Part shown: one piece after another, positions 30,801-40,300 of the stretch | How the letters are laid out: each line of letters starts with the position of its first letter | Position numbering within the stretch: the first letter of the stretch is position 1 | Assembly: GCA_917880885.1 (NCBI GenBank) | Contig: OU862916.1 | Location: 54,720,831 to 54,784,830 of the forward strand | Source: Limnephilus marmoratus | Taxonomy: Eukaryota > Arthropoda > Insecta > Trichoptera > Limnephilidae | DNA length: 64,000 bases | Direction of reading: 5' to 3' | Translations under genes and position numbers: made by a program | The notes under the pieces: model-generated | Told to the model about the DNA's origin: nothing | Databases searched by the model: none | Seen by the model: the letters and a program-made list of their open reading frames with translations, nothing else

Positions 30801-33201
30801 TACCAAACATTTTAAATCTTTAGTGGTGTACTAAATCTAATATAACTTTTGAACTAAATGTTTAATTTTTTTTTAATTTACTTGTATAACTACTGAATCA
30901 AGGTATGCAAAAAATATATTTTGTGTTTAAAATTTTTTTTTTTAAATTGTTAATATTTTGATAAAAAAAATTGTACCTACATTGGACAATCTTATTGGCA
31001 TAATTTTTTTTTTTACGTATATACATTCTTATAACTAAAAAAATAATTTTGTATGATAGCCAATTTAACAAACTCTCAATGACGCAGTTCGCCAACAAAA
31101 ATTGATTTTGTAAATATCAGGTAAAAAAAACTTTACGAAGGTTTTATTGCCAATACTGCGAAATGAATGCTTAAATATCTATAGTGCATTTGGTATTTAA
31201 AATTTAAAAAAACAAATGTTACGCAGATGTCTGTTTGCCGATTTAAAGATGACACATTACTCACCCGCCAGGCTAGCGTGGTTGGAGTTTACGACATACG
31301 TACGTACACCTGCAAGGGTGGCGGCGTTTGAGGGTAATGGGTTAAATATATTTTACATTTTCATTTGACAAGTTATTTAAAAATATATCCCAGTGTTTAG
31401 AAAGGACTGGCAAGTGTTTTCTGGTGAATGAGAGGGCCTTGGCCACGTTCTGTGACAGACCACATAGTTGAGAACACGCCACTCAAAGTAAAGGTTTAAA
31501 AGGAATTAATTGTATAATATAAAAATATTTCTCTAACCCAGATATAATAAAGTGACAAGAAAACACTAGAGACTTACTTGAAGGAGCAGCAGTTCCAGGC
31601 TGAGCTCATTGACAGGGGCGTCTGCGTGTGTAGCCACCACATAGGGCAGGAAGCCCGGGAACATGTAGCGCAGCAGGCGGGCCGGCACCCACAGCATCAG
31701 CAACACGGCCGTGCCAAATATCACAGCCGATGCCACTAGACTGTGCAAGTGCCGCACTATGGGCAGGTGGATCATTTCCTGTAACAATCATTTCCTATAT
31801 CATGTTACCCACAAAATCACCCTACCTACATTCAACTACTTGATAAGCAACAAGGACACTAACCTGGATCGGACTAAAGTCTGGATCATTCAAATTCTTC
31901 AAAAACCAGAGCACTCCCGGTCTCAGAACTTCTCTCAGCAGGAGGATGAAGGATGCAAAGTAGTAGACGTACACCATTCCCACCAGCCAGTGGATGAACA
32001 TGGAGGTCCAGGGAGCGGCTGCCAGGCCGGCCTCGCGATCTTTCAGAGTGGCGTCGAACAAGGCTAGCGAGCAGATGTCCAGCCACCAGCCACACACCAG
32101 GGGAAGGACGCCGATTTCTACCACAGACAGCAGGGACACCTTCACCACCACGTAGCACAGGCCCAGGGCGCGACGGGGCCGGCGCAGTCCCAGCAACCCC
32201 GCCAGGGCGTGTAGCGCCGCCAGCAGAACCCCAATCACTTCGTAGCCTGCCAGCGTGGTTAACAACCCCCGAAAGTGGGAAGCCTCCACACGCTCCCCTA
32301 GCCCCAGAGCGGCCACACCCGCTGCTCCCATATGGTATGGGCAGAACGCAAACACCAAGATGAATAATGTATTTAATGACACTACCCAGAAAACATGTTC
32401 AAGGAACACCATTGACCCATCCAGACCAAGCAGCCGTTCCCAGGTCAGCTCTTCCGGTGCGCGATCCCATTCCATGGGATTCCAGTTGGCCTCTTCGGCC
32501 CCGGGCCCATCATCCGCTGCGTCTGCCCGCGCCCCCGCACCTTCGGGCTCTTGCTGCGCCAAAGGCTCTTCCACAGCCTCTTCTGCAGGCAAATTGTTAT
32601 TATCCGCAGCTTGCGGGGGTTCACGTCCCTCAGGAAGCGCGTTGGCAGGTCCTGGGTTCTCCCTCTCGAGCCATTCGGGCCCCCCTCCATGCATTATCTG
32701 CTCCCGTAACCACACAAGGCCGATGAACGCGAAGAGAGTGCAAGTTACGACGAAGCAACCAGAGAAAACATCTTTAGCCAGGTTCTCTGTGGATAGCATG
32801 TCGAGGAGTAGGGTGACGAAGGAGTCGAGGTTTGTGGAGAAGAGCGCGCGGTAGATGCGGCACGCCGTGAGAGGCACGATGCCCAACCAGGCGAGAGCCA
32901 CCAGAGTGTAATGTAGCCAGTCCTTCACGGCCGTGGCTACAGAGCTCAGCAGGCCGCCGGCTACATCTCGCAGAGGTAACCGCCGAGGCATGTCCGGAGA
33001 ATAGATTGGCATAAAAGAGAATCGGTGGCCGCATAATTCGCAGAACTCCTTCCGGGAGTACCTCATCCATTGCACTAGACACTCTTGGTGGATAAACTTT
33101 ATCGATCCGGCGCAAATGCAGGGGTGAAACAGCGGCCGGTCGGCCGTGTTTTCTGATCGACATACTCGACATATGTCGGCCCCCGCCGAATCCGGGTCCA
33201 T
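18560..33201 (-). CDS. MARCHF6: MARCH6/TEB4 (Doa10) ER membrane E3 ubiquitin ligase
   Basis: Multi-spanning E3 ligase of ER-associated degradation. Six coding exons (minus strand: 33201-31864, 31778-31578, 28015-27695, 24365-24275, 21351-20985, 18884-18560) join in phase to 880 residues (human about 910). An N-terminal RING-CH finger has ligands C11, C14, C28, C30, H38, C41, C54 and C57. It is followed by YSPDMPRRLP, many hydrophobic segments, the TEB4 domain core (DRAPEELTWERLLGLDGS, EHVFWVVSLNTLFI, CGWWLDICSL) and a C-terminal LYEHIKNDKYLVGQRLVNY motif that in yeast and human is needed for activity. The acidic linker after the third membrane segment is shorter and more Ala/Gly-rich than in vertebrates. 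The exons are strikingly GC-rich against AT-rich introns. Its 3' end faces DIS3L2. Confidence 0.96.
19249..20739. mobile_element. pogo/Tigger-like element with nested insertion, TA TSD
   Basis: Termini CAGTAGGGCCTCACTAATCC and CAGTAGAGCCTTGCTAATCC (inverted) flanked by TA. Both ends contain ATCCGGA and TTCCGGATTA motifs. It lies in MARCH6 intron 5. No transposase ORF is present; a second transposon fills most of its interior. Confidence 0.8.
19513..20565. mobile_element. TIR element nested in the pogo-like element
   Basis: Inverted termini GAGGAGCTCAGTATCAAAGT continuing GGGACATA, next to TA on both sides. Subterminal repeats of the form TTTGTTTCAAAA..GGACACTTGCA occur near each end. About 1.05 kb, no coding capacity, class uncertain (TA TSD suggests Tc1/mariner). 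Confidence 0.72.
20985..21351 (-). CDS. MARCHF6: MARCH6 coding exon 5
   Basis: TTTGCAG acceptor. GC completes Gly, then TYLCWVLARAL..., LLELVLVVPLRVPLDQTPVL, WQDWALGVLYTKIA and GIVQMDLK, all matching the human order. GTGAGA donor, phase 2 out. Confidence 0.93.
21537..21677. repeat. 28-bp minisatellite
   Basis: About five degenerate copies of a 28-bp unit containing GAAATTATAAAACTGTAAAC, with a looser copy upstream (about 21487). It is in MARCH6 intron 4. Confidence 0.8.
22303..22570. mobile_element. hAT-type MITE with 8-bp TSD
   Basis: 268-bp element with ends CATAGGTTCTCAACG and its near inverse, flanked by CCTTAGGT at 22295-22302 and 22571-22578. The TTCTCAAC TIR core and the internal GGGGGCGTTTCAGA duplication fit hAT MITEs of animals. 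Confidence 0.88.
23160..23860. repeat. Cluster of tRNA-related repeats, family A
   Basis: One member on the minus strand (tRNA-like module about 23250-23325) meets, at about 23358, the 3' half of a plus-strand module, and a complete plus-strand copy follows (tRNA-like module about 23706-23781). Leader, module and tail order is the same as at 200-430, including CTTAGTCG...GTATGATACAG ahead of each module. Confidence 0.72.
24275..24365 (-). CDS. MARCHF6: MARCH6 coding exon 4 (short)
   Basis: A 91-bp exon too short for ORF calling. TTTCCAG acceptor and GTGAGT donor. It encodes VVPVWLGRRVMALWLPKVSE then GVHELYTAACG, matching human GRWLMSFWTGTAKIHELYTA. Phase 0 in, phase 1 out. Confidence 0.92.
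24720..26500 (+). pseudogene. CR1/Jockey-like LINE reverse transcriptase, 5'-truncated
   Basis: An open frame at 24831-26342 (503 codons) encodes a non-LTR reverse transcriptase: NKASGPDGIP (about residue 21), HPIPKKGD..NYRPIAI (about 68), QYGFRRN (about 117), LDISKAFDRVWH (about 152), GVPQGSVLSPTLFLLHINDL (about 209) and catalytic YADD (237-240), then the post-RT LDSVQKRAVRLID segment. Decayed coding sequence can be followed upstream to about 24720 in other frames, and downstream a frame reading LPRQINNRIELNRFMYC continues after a stop. No endonuclease domain remains. It is in MARCH6 intron 3, antisense to the host gene. The ORF is long for a dead copy, so insertion may be fairly recent. Confidence 0.85.
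26500..27000. other. GC-richer segment between two LINE fragments, unassigned
   Basis: Contains a locally GC-rich stretch (about 26760-26905) including GCGCGCGTTGGTGCGCGCTG and a purine-rich GGAAGCAGGG tract. I see no TIRs, splice-framed exon or RNA gene. Confidence 0.4.
27001..27240 (+). repeat. LINE 3' end with terminal hairpin and poly(A)
   Basis: The frame reads RTGRFFDSFLCSTARLWNDL then PASVFPTSYN...FKTNVHSFL, the usual LINE ORF2 C-terminus, then a stop. The 3' UTR ends in CCCTGAGGGAAATTG followed by TTTTCCTCAGGG, a stem-loop, and a 16-A tail. Related ends on the minus strand occur at 34.5 kb and 5.6 kb. Confidence 0.75.
27426..27534. mobile_element. Small palindromic MITE
   Basis: Termini CAACGCTGGAAAGGGTA and TATCCTTTCCAGCGTTG are inverted, with TATA next to each end. 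It lies 160 bp from the MARCH6 exon ending at 27695. Confidence 0.65.
27695..28015 (-). CDS. MARCHF6: MARCH6 coding exon 3
   Basis: Encodes VILPALLEQSHTRTWLKWLV, a Pro/Gly/Ala-rich loop, then GAAHQALLQREGPTGWQPYE and a membrane segment ending IASSVAL before GTGAGT. Phase 0 on both sides. Confidence 0.92.
28515..28714 (+). mobile_element. Helitron-like non-autonomous element, short copy
   Basis: A|TCTATATTAATAAAAATGAA at the 5' end and GCCGGGAACCAGCTAG|T at the 3' end, the same termini as 2235-2705 but with a different, shorter interior. Confidence 0.72.
28740..29110. repeat. Diverged tandem repeat, about 60-bp unit, interrupted by a MITE
   Basis: Four imperfect units containing CTCGTTATAACCAAGTTT...ACTGTATAT and TATTTAGTCGCTCCCCTC. 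A MITE (28850-29008) interrupts the array. Confidence 0.65.
28850..29008. mobile_element. hAT-like MITE inserted in the tandem repeat, 8-bp TSD
   Basis: Inverted ends carry ACTCAGAATCAACTCAAC. The direct duplication GTATATTA is at 28842-28849 and 29009-29016. A related single end (TTGTTGAGTTGACCAGTCAC) is at about 5522-5541. Confidence 0.7.
30348..30505. mobile_element. PIF/Harbinger-type MITE, TAA TSD
   Basis: Same family as 9098-9240: ends GGGAACGTACCCATACTACG and inverse, TAA at 30345-30347 and 30506-30508. It carries a G-run and the matching CCGGGGGGG tract. Confidence 0.87.
30509..30665. mobile_element. Foldback element with arms of about 70 bp
   Basis: AACTAAGGTTCAACACTGC...AAGCCAGACACGTGGATTAA and GTTGAGTTTAATCC repeat almost perfectly in inverted order around a short centre (GAGCAAAGCAAA region). 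The arm sequence GCTAAGCC continues on the right side but on the left is split by the PIF MITE. Confidence 0.78.
31578..31778 (-). CDS. MARCHF6: MARCH6 coding exon 2
   Basis: CTGTAACA-side acceptor (TTACAG) and GTAAGT donor, phase 0 on both sides. It encodes EMIHLPIVRHLHSL through APVNELSLELLLLQ, nearly identical in pattern to human EMIHLPIYRHL...ELSLELLLLQ. Confidence 0.93.
31864..33201 (-). CDS. MARCHF6: MARCH6 coding exon 1 (RING-CH)
   Basis: Start ATG at 33201-33199 gives MDPDSAGADICRVC. A TTTCCAG acceptor at 33241-33243 indicates that a non-coding exon lies upstream. Residues 1-446 include the RING-CH finger and the first half of the TEB4 core, ending NLNDPDFSPIQ before GTTAGT. Confidence 0.93.
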
Positions 33202-33581
33202 GGTGGCGAGAGCCTGGAATGGCTCGTTGGACTGTTTGACCTGGAAAGAGAAAAGGCCATGAGAAATTACGCGCAGTTTTTTACACGAAAAAACTTGCCC
33301 TGTTGTTACTATCAATCCGATTATTACAAACTGTATAAATACCTCTTATTTACGATAAAAATTGATAATTTGTAGAAAACCTTTGTAATTCGTCAAAAAC
33401 ATATGAAAACAAGCTTCATTTCCATTTTTTTTAGTGTTGCCTGTATGAAAATTGTCTTTGACAAATAATCGTCGAAATGTCAAGAACTGGAAATATAAAA
33501 TTTTGTTTATGCGCATTCACAACAAAGGTGGGTGGTTTGGTATATTTATGAAACGAAGCAAGCAGTGGCGTAGCTAGCATG

Positions 33582-33765
33582 CAAGGGCGGATTTAGGGTA
33601 TTTTATATACGGTATTTTTATGTACTGTGGAGATTCCATCACAATACATACTTAGAAGCTAAAACTGTCTTTATTAAACATTTAATTTTATTTTTTGCCC
33701 GTCCGCCCTTTGTGCCCCCCCCCCCCCCCCCCCCCCCCCAGAAAAATATCCTGGATCCGCCCTTG
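33582..33765. mobile_element. Short hAT-like MITE with poly(C) tract
   Basis: Ends CAAGGGCGGATTTAGG and CAAGGGCGGATCCAGG (inverted). A 20-plus C-run lies at about 33715-33739. No matching TSD seen, and a CAGTGGCGTAGCTAG motif just upstream hints at a second hAT end. Confidence 0.5.
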
Positions 33766-33819
33766 ATATAGCTCGTACATTAGAATAACATATAGGCTAT
33801 AATTTATAAAGCTAGCTAG

Positions 33820-33953
33820 GAAGGGGACGCGGGAGGCGAACGGGGACGCACAGAAAAGGTGATTCCGGGAGAAACTTCCACCAAGTATATACATATACAT
33901 ACTTGGAGAAACAATGTGTTTATGTATTGCAATGCATGCCGGAAACCAGCTAG
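33820..33953 (+). mobile_element. Helitron 3' end
   Basis: Ends GCATGCCGGAAACCAGCTAG|T, with the GGAGAAACAATGTGTTTATG segment preceding it as in the copies at 2705 and 28714. The 5' limit is unknown. Confidence 0.6.
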
Positions 33954-34469
33954 TATATCATAATTTCGATTCTGTGCATGTCTTTCTTTCAGGCAGCGAG
34001 GGAGTTCTTATTGAAGTGAAACTTCTATAGCACCATCATGATTCGAAACTCCATGATACGGAAAAGCGACACTAAAATTTAACATCTCGCAGGTACTCGG
34101 TTCTAATACAATACGATAAATTTGCAGTTCCGCACGAGCCTTCGATAGTGTAGTGGTATAAGGCGCATGATGAAAATCTGCAGCCAGACACAGTGGCGGC
34201 GTAAGGGGGGCGGTCCGCCCCGGGTACCAAGCACTGAGGGGTGACAATGACAACTCACTCGTACAGCCAAAGAATTCGCACAAATTCTACCTCTATAAAG
34301 ACATAATATCAATAAATAACTACCTACTCTTGTACCTAGCTACCTGCTAGCTATTTTATTTTTCTACTATCGCAACTATATTTTAATTTTTTTCGAATAT
34401 AATTTCTAATTCCCTAAAAGAATGCATTCATGTGTTACATTCAATCCCTAAGATGACATAGCCTCCTGA

Positions 34470-34620
34470 GTTTTTTTTTTACATGAGCTCCACACAGGAG
34501 GCCCTGAGGAAAATAATTTCCCTCGGGGCCTATGTCATCTTTGGGGATGCTGTGTGGAGGGTTTTTTAAGGAAAGGGAGGAGAGGAAAGTTCTGAGAAGG
34601 AAAATGGTTTAAGGGGTGGG
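34470..34620 (-). repeat. LINE 3' end inside the hAT element
   Basis: The minus strand gives CCTCCACACAGCATCCCCAA, the CCCGAGGGAAATTATTTTCC hairpin, a short spacer and a poly(A) run (T-run at 34471-34480). It is the same family as 27001-27240. The LINE sequence probably continues to about 34815. Confidence 0.65.
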
Positions 34621-35621
34621 TAGGAATTTGGGGTTCAGTGTGTCCTGGTCATCCGCCTCCAAGACCTAGTCAAACCTCACCCCATCAACCCGGGCACCCC
34701 TGCTAAATCACAAAAAGTGGCGAACCACTTGGGGTGACCTATGGCAGAGGTGTCGGTTATCCAATAAAGGTTCCCGGGGCAGCGGTACCCATTGCCGCCT
34801 CCCAAATTATCTGATCTTATACCGCATACCTAACATCGAGCGTGGTGTGAAATACTAATGAAAAATGTAGGCGTGTCCTTTATACGACTATCACAGATAA
34901 TATGGAGTGCTTACGACGTAGTTAAATCACTGAAGAATAATTTTGAGATGGTTGTATCAACACTTGAAGAGATGTGTAATCCCAGCCCACCAAAGAAAGC
35001 GTCGAAGCAAGAGAAGCAGCATCCACCCTCATTCCAGCTCTGTGTGACTTCTGTTTTCTATGCTATCTTTCATTTTGGTGTGAAGTCCTAGAAGAAGCTA
35101 ATCAGACAAAAAGTATATATAAAAATCGAGACTAACATTGGGAAAGAGTATAATAAAAATGAAACCAAATAGTGTAAAAGTCTATTTGCTACGCAATAAA
35201 AAAATAAGGAAAAAGAGAAAGGAGGTGATTTCTAAAACGTACGCCTGCTGAAATGGCCCGAGATGCTGGACTTACATTATCAGCGTAGATGCAGAAAGCA
35301 AAGTTAGAATGTCACGATAGATTTTACGAAGAATTAAACCATCGTTACAAATTTTATGCTGGTTACATTTAGTGTTATTCAGCCTAAAACGTTGGTAACA
35401 TCACCAGAAGAAGTGGAATGGTTCCATTCTTTCATCTGTTGAAAATTTACGATGAATTTTCAACAAAGGACATCGTGTTGGAGATTTTACGGGTTGAAGC
35501 GGCAATTGGAAGCCGCCAACATTTCTGCCCAAGAAGCAGTTCAATGAACTACATTGGAGCTTCTCAGATTCATCGTAAAATGGGGCTATTTTGAGTCTGT
35601 TCCAAGTTTAGCGCTATGTCT

Positions 35622-35812
35622 TAAGTCTCGATTACATTAAGCGAGTTTACAAGCTACTAGCCGGATATCACTATCTGCTAGTAAATTCCTTCAATGTAAA
35701 AATCTGCTAGTTAGCTAATAATATGATTACACTGAGCGAGTTCACTAGCAGATAGTGAATACGCCGGCTAGTAGCTTGTAAACTCGCTCAATGGAATCGA
35801 GGCTTGAGATTT
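35622..35812. mobile_element. Foldback MITE nested in the hAT element
   Basis: Arms GCGAGTTTACAAGCTACTAG then CCGG...CACTATCTGCTAGT are repeated inverted at 35747-35790. The outer sequence CTCGATTACATT is also mirrored. TSD not resolved. Confidence 0.65.
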
Positions 35813-36339
35813 TTTTTAACAATATATGTTTTGGTGAAAGAAGCTTTTCAGAGTTAACATTATTAATATCGTACTTAAGGTCCACAATGAGCCAAGCGCG
35901 ACTGACCAATCTTTCGATTTCAACAACTGAAAGAGACAGGAAATAAATTAGGATAATGTGATCGAGTATATTAGTAAAATTAAGTATCGTAAGCATGTTT
36001 AGTATTTGGTGTTTTATTTTAAGTAGGGGTGCTCAATACAAAACCGCCCCAGGTGCCAATATACCCTATGCCGCCACTGGCCAGACATCCAGCGAATCAA
36101 GTTTCGAATCCTAATAAATCCAAAAAAATATATTTTCATTTTTCTGTAAAATCAATTTTAATTTAATATTCATAGTATAAAGTGAAAAAAAAAAATTTTT
36201 AAGCTTGGTAACAATATCATAATAATTATCCTACTCCTGATACACTGCATTCATCTCATTCTCTCAAAGTTTAGTTTTCTGAAGGTTTCAGTTCTACCAC
36301 GTGTGAACTGCACACATGATTTTTTTTTATAGACGAATC

Positions 36340-37383
36340 TTCTTCTCTGTGTGCCGTATCAGGTCCCCCCAATGTTGGCGATCACTATTGAAAATGTCTC
36401 TCTGTCTTGCGCTGCCCGGAATAGCTCCTCCACACTTCTAATGCCGGTCCACTCTCGTATGTTACGCAGCCAAGACATTTGTCTCCTACCAGGCCCCCGG
36501 CGACCCTCTATCTTGCCTTTCAATATTAAATGGAGCAAGTGATACTTCTCCCCTCGAAGTATATGACCCAGATATGAAATTTTTTTGATTTTTATTAATG
36601 TAAGCAGTTCTCTATCTGTTCTAGCCCGCCTGAGAATTTCTATGTTGGTGATCATGTCGGTCCACGGGACCTTGAGCATTCTCCGGTGAAGCCACATTTC
36701 AAAAGCCTCTAACCTGTTCATGGTATTTACTTTCAAGGTCCATGTTTCACATCCATAGAGCAAGACCGACCACACATAACATTTTAGCATTCTCTGCCTT
36801 AGTTTTAAGCTGATATTGTCATTGCAGAGAGGGATTTCATTTTAATGAACGCAGTTCTTGCTGCTTCAATTCTGCATTTAACCTCTACATCTGGGTCAAG
36901 AGTCTCCGTGAGAATACTGCCGAGGTATCTAAATCTTTCCACCTTTTCGACATTGCAACCATTTAATTGTATCACTGATTCAGAGTGATCTAGTCGTCCA
37001 AATGTCATCCATTTAGTTTTATTGACGTTGATTGTTAGGCCCAGTTGCTCACCAGCATTATTAACAAGATTTAATAGGTCTTGGAGGCCATTGATACAGT
37101 CAGCTAGTAATACAGTATCATCTGCGTATCTTGTGTTATTAATGACAACTCCGTTGATCTTCAGACCCTTCTCAGAATTACTTAGGGCTCTTTTAAAGAC
37201 ATAGTTGGAATAGAGATTAAACAATAGTGGCGACAGGATACAGCCTTGTCGTACTCCACGCTGAATGGCAATTGCATTAGATCTCTCATTCCCACGCCTT
37301 ATTTCTGCTGTTTGGAACCAATACAGGTTTTTAATGAAATTCTGGTCTTTGGTGTCAACGTTACAATCTGCAAGCATTTTCAT
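36340..37383 (-). pseudogene. RTE-like LINE reverse transcriptase relic
   Basis: Minus-strand frames 37383-36805 and 36790-36359 encode an RTE-type endonuclease-RT C-terminus: GVRQGCILSPLLFNLYSNYV, catalytic RYADDTVLLAD, GLTINVNKTKWM, RFRYLGSILT, then after a frameshift near 36820 LYGCETWTL, RLEAFEMWLHRRMLKVPWTD, YLGHILRGEKY and GRRGPGRRQMSWLRNIREWT. The 5' half is missing. Such fragments are often misannotated as host proteins. Confidence 0.85.
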
Positions 37384-40300
37384 TAGATATCGAAGGTAGA
37401 CGAATCTAACTTACCGAATCTCCACACATCAACTCTTTTCACCATACAGAAAACACCACATGGGCATTTTTTTTTTAGTCAAATAAAGAACACAAACCTT
37501 TCACATAACACTGTCACGGCATGGCCCCACTCAATCACGGACATGCCACGTAGCAGTCAACGGTTGCCATGCTGTGACTCAATTCGATGGTCTAGGTCAG
37601 GGAACAGCAGACTTTTAAGTGAGGAGAGCTAAAGGTGTCAAGGAAACGCTTTACATGGTTTTAACTCATACAGCAGCACCTCCCATTCAAGCTTACATTA
37701 GCAAAATACCACGATCAATGTGAAACCAACAAATTACCATCGTTGGGTACCTGTCATTCATCCTTTTATCTTTTTTCCAAAATTATAATTCCTACCCACA
37801 AATTATTTTTTGTACCACCTTATGTCGACTAAATACAATAATAAGTCAGCATTCCTTGACTATCCTCAGTCCTTCTGCTTTGCGGGTACCAAGTTAAAAC
37901 TCCAACAACCATATTGTTTTTTGCGGCAAGGTGCAAAATCCATAGTGTGAATTCTCGCTGCGTGGCGAAACAGTGCGACTGAAAAGAACAGCATTTTATC
38001 TATGTAGTTTTTTGCCAGAGATAATAAAACAAAATAGTTGAGTGTATTATTTTATTAATTATAATGATTAATACTGTAATACTTACAAGAAATGCACTAG
38101 TTGGAAACTTACAGAAGAGTTTGCTTGTAAGGAAGTGATAATAATTTAGTATTCATACAACAAGGGTCACTGTGTTTCATATTTATAAACTATATCATTA
38201 ATTTCATCTATTTTCTTAACACTCAAAGGTTAAGATTTGTTACTGGGACATATATCCACATAAAAATATTATTTTTTCATTTTAATCAAACTAAGGCGAT
38301 TTGTTTCAAAATATATATATGTATATACAAATTGGAGAGCCTTATTCTTCTGACTTGTGCTTACAAAATGGCTAGAGTCATGACCTACACTCGTTACGAT
38401 GTAAGGAAACTGTCACATAAATTTAATCTTGGATTCATCACACTAAACAATGGTTGCTTCTTTAACACGAGTCCATTAGTCGTATCACATTATTCCACTG
38501 CCTTAATAATGTAGTTACATGTTACATTGGTTGCATTAATATATAGCTGCACACGGCACTACAAGGAATGCTTCTTCGTATCTCACTTTAGGGTGTTTAT
38601 TCAATCTAATTACATATTCAGCCGTTGAAAAATAGAACTGGTTTATACAACTATCTGTCGACGCTCTATGCTCGACACTCACGCTCGAGTCACGCTAATT
38701 CAATGTTTTAAACCATACTAACGACAACTCCCCGTGTATGTGTTAGCATTCAGGGTCTCAAGGTTAAATTTCCGAGTAGGGTGTCATTGCATTGTGATTA
38801 AATATTATTTCCCGATAAACAATTCGTACAAAGACTTGGGGACGAATTGAAACATTAATAGATCCCCGGCTGATACTGATTTGCTTTCACTATAAATCAT
38901 AAGGAGTAACAGACATTATATTTAAATAGTTTGTTTTACTAAAATTGGTACTACATATAAATAATTTAAGTCATGTCATTTTAAAATTGTCATTATAAAT
39001 GAAATACAACTAAATAAGGTCAAAGAAGCAATTAAAAAAAAAAATGAATGAAGTTTGTTTAGTGTTATTTATATGACAGACAATAAATTATTAGACAAGT
39101 AAGAAAACAATAGTTTGTTTTGCAAATAAAGGGAAGATCATACATAGCAATAGTCTGTTCCACTGCGGGTGGCTTGGAGGCCGCCTGCGGGTTACCGGGC
39201 CGCGGTCTCCGGATACGGCCCGGGGATGGACGCGGCCCGGCACTCAGGCGGGCCCATGACCGAGAGAAAGGTGCAAGGGTGACACATCATATCATCAAAC
39301 ATTCAAGAATCGGCAAAAGCCACAATCCCTGATCTTGTTGTGTGTTTTGTTTGGCATGTTTAAATATTATTATAAAAATTAATAAAATATATATTAAAAT
39401 TTTTGATGTAATCCTAATAAATATTTAATCTGCACATTGACTGTTTATAATCTGCTCGATTCTTTTAATAAGAATATTATAATAGCTTTGAAAACTCTTT
39501 TACCGAGTTTAGTAAAATGCTTCAATAAAAAAAATCAGTCTTTTTGTACAGAGAAATAATGAATATCACATACCACGTTTGTTTTGTTTGTTTGTTTGCT
39601 TGCTTGCTTGCACACTTGTACACACGCACTCACACAATAGTTTACTTAAATATATAAGTAAGATATGGTGTCAACCTTTCCCCTGGACATATATGCTTGT
39701 TTGCTTGCCGCCTGCTCCTGCTACCTACTTAGCGTTATATCACAGATAGTTACCGAGGTGGGTGTGGGTGTGGATCTATAGCAAGGGGCGATGCGATGCT
39801 GATGGGTCTATAGAAAGTACAGTACCACAGAACCACGCCTTCTGCTCCCTAGTCGTACTGCGTACTCCACTATATCAAACTCTCTACAACGTAAATATGT
39901 ATTTCCACATTACACTAACAACATATTATGTTTATGTACAGGACCCTCAAGGGTTAGATACAGTTAACAGATCATTGTATTTGACTCTGACAATACACGG
40001 CCACCATACTTCTTCAGTATACACGGCCGTTTACTTCAAATATACTTACAAATAAACACAACATAAGGAAACAATAATTTGTAATGGTCACTTCTTAAGA
40101 TGAGCTTACAGCGACGTGTGAAAACTGGTGAAATGCGAGTGATTAAACCTTAAAAACTATCGAGATAATATACTAAATTTCCAAAATGGCTCAAGGTATT
40201 CTTAAATCATTTTATATTTGCAACAAACATTCTGAAACACTTTAATTAATTAGTGAAAAAATATATGTATATGGTTCACCGATATTTGCTTGCCAAATGT

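Larger units (their letters stand above)
34191..36079 (+). mobile_element. Decayed hAT element with transposase relic, 8-bp TSD
   Basis: Ends CAGTGGCGGCGTAAGG and CAGTGGCGGCATAGGG (inverted) with a perfect 8-bp duplication GCCAGACA at 34183-34190 and 36080-36087. The interior retains transposase-like pieces in plus-strand frames: WSAYDVVKSLKNNFEMVVST then LEEMCN (34858-35091), FWCEVLEEANQTKKYI and a PAEMARDAGLT-type segment around 35250-35290, as in ZMYM/TTF-type zinc-finger hAT transposases. Stops and frameshifts interrupt it. A LINE 3' end and a foldback are inserted inside. Confidence 0.82.

Noticed and set aside
32255..32854. Plus-strand Ser/Pro-rich ORFs
   Set aside because: Antisense shadows of MARCH6 exon 1.
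36359..37383. Host gene resembling annotated 'craniofacial development protein 2-like'
   Set aside because: Contains RYADDTVLL and other RTE reverse transcriptase motifs with a frameshift; it is a LINE relic.
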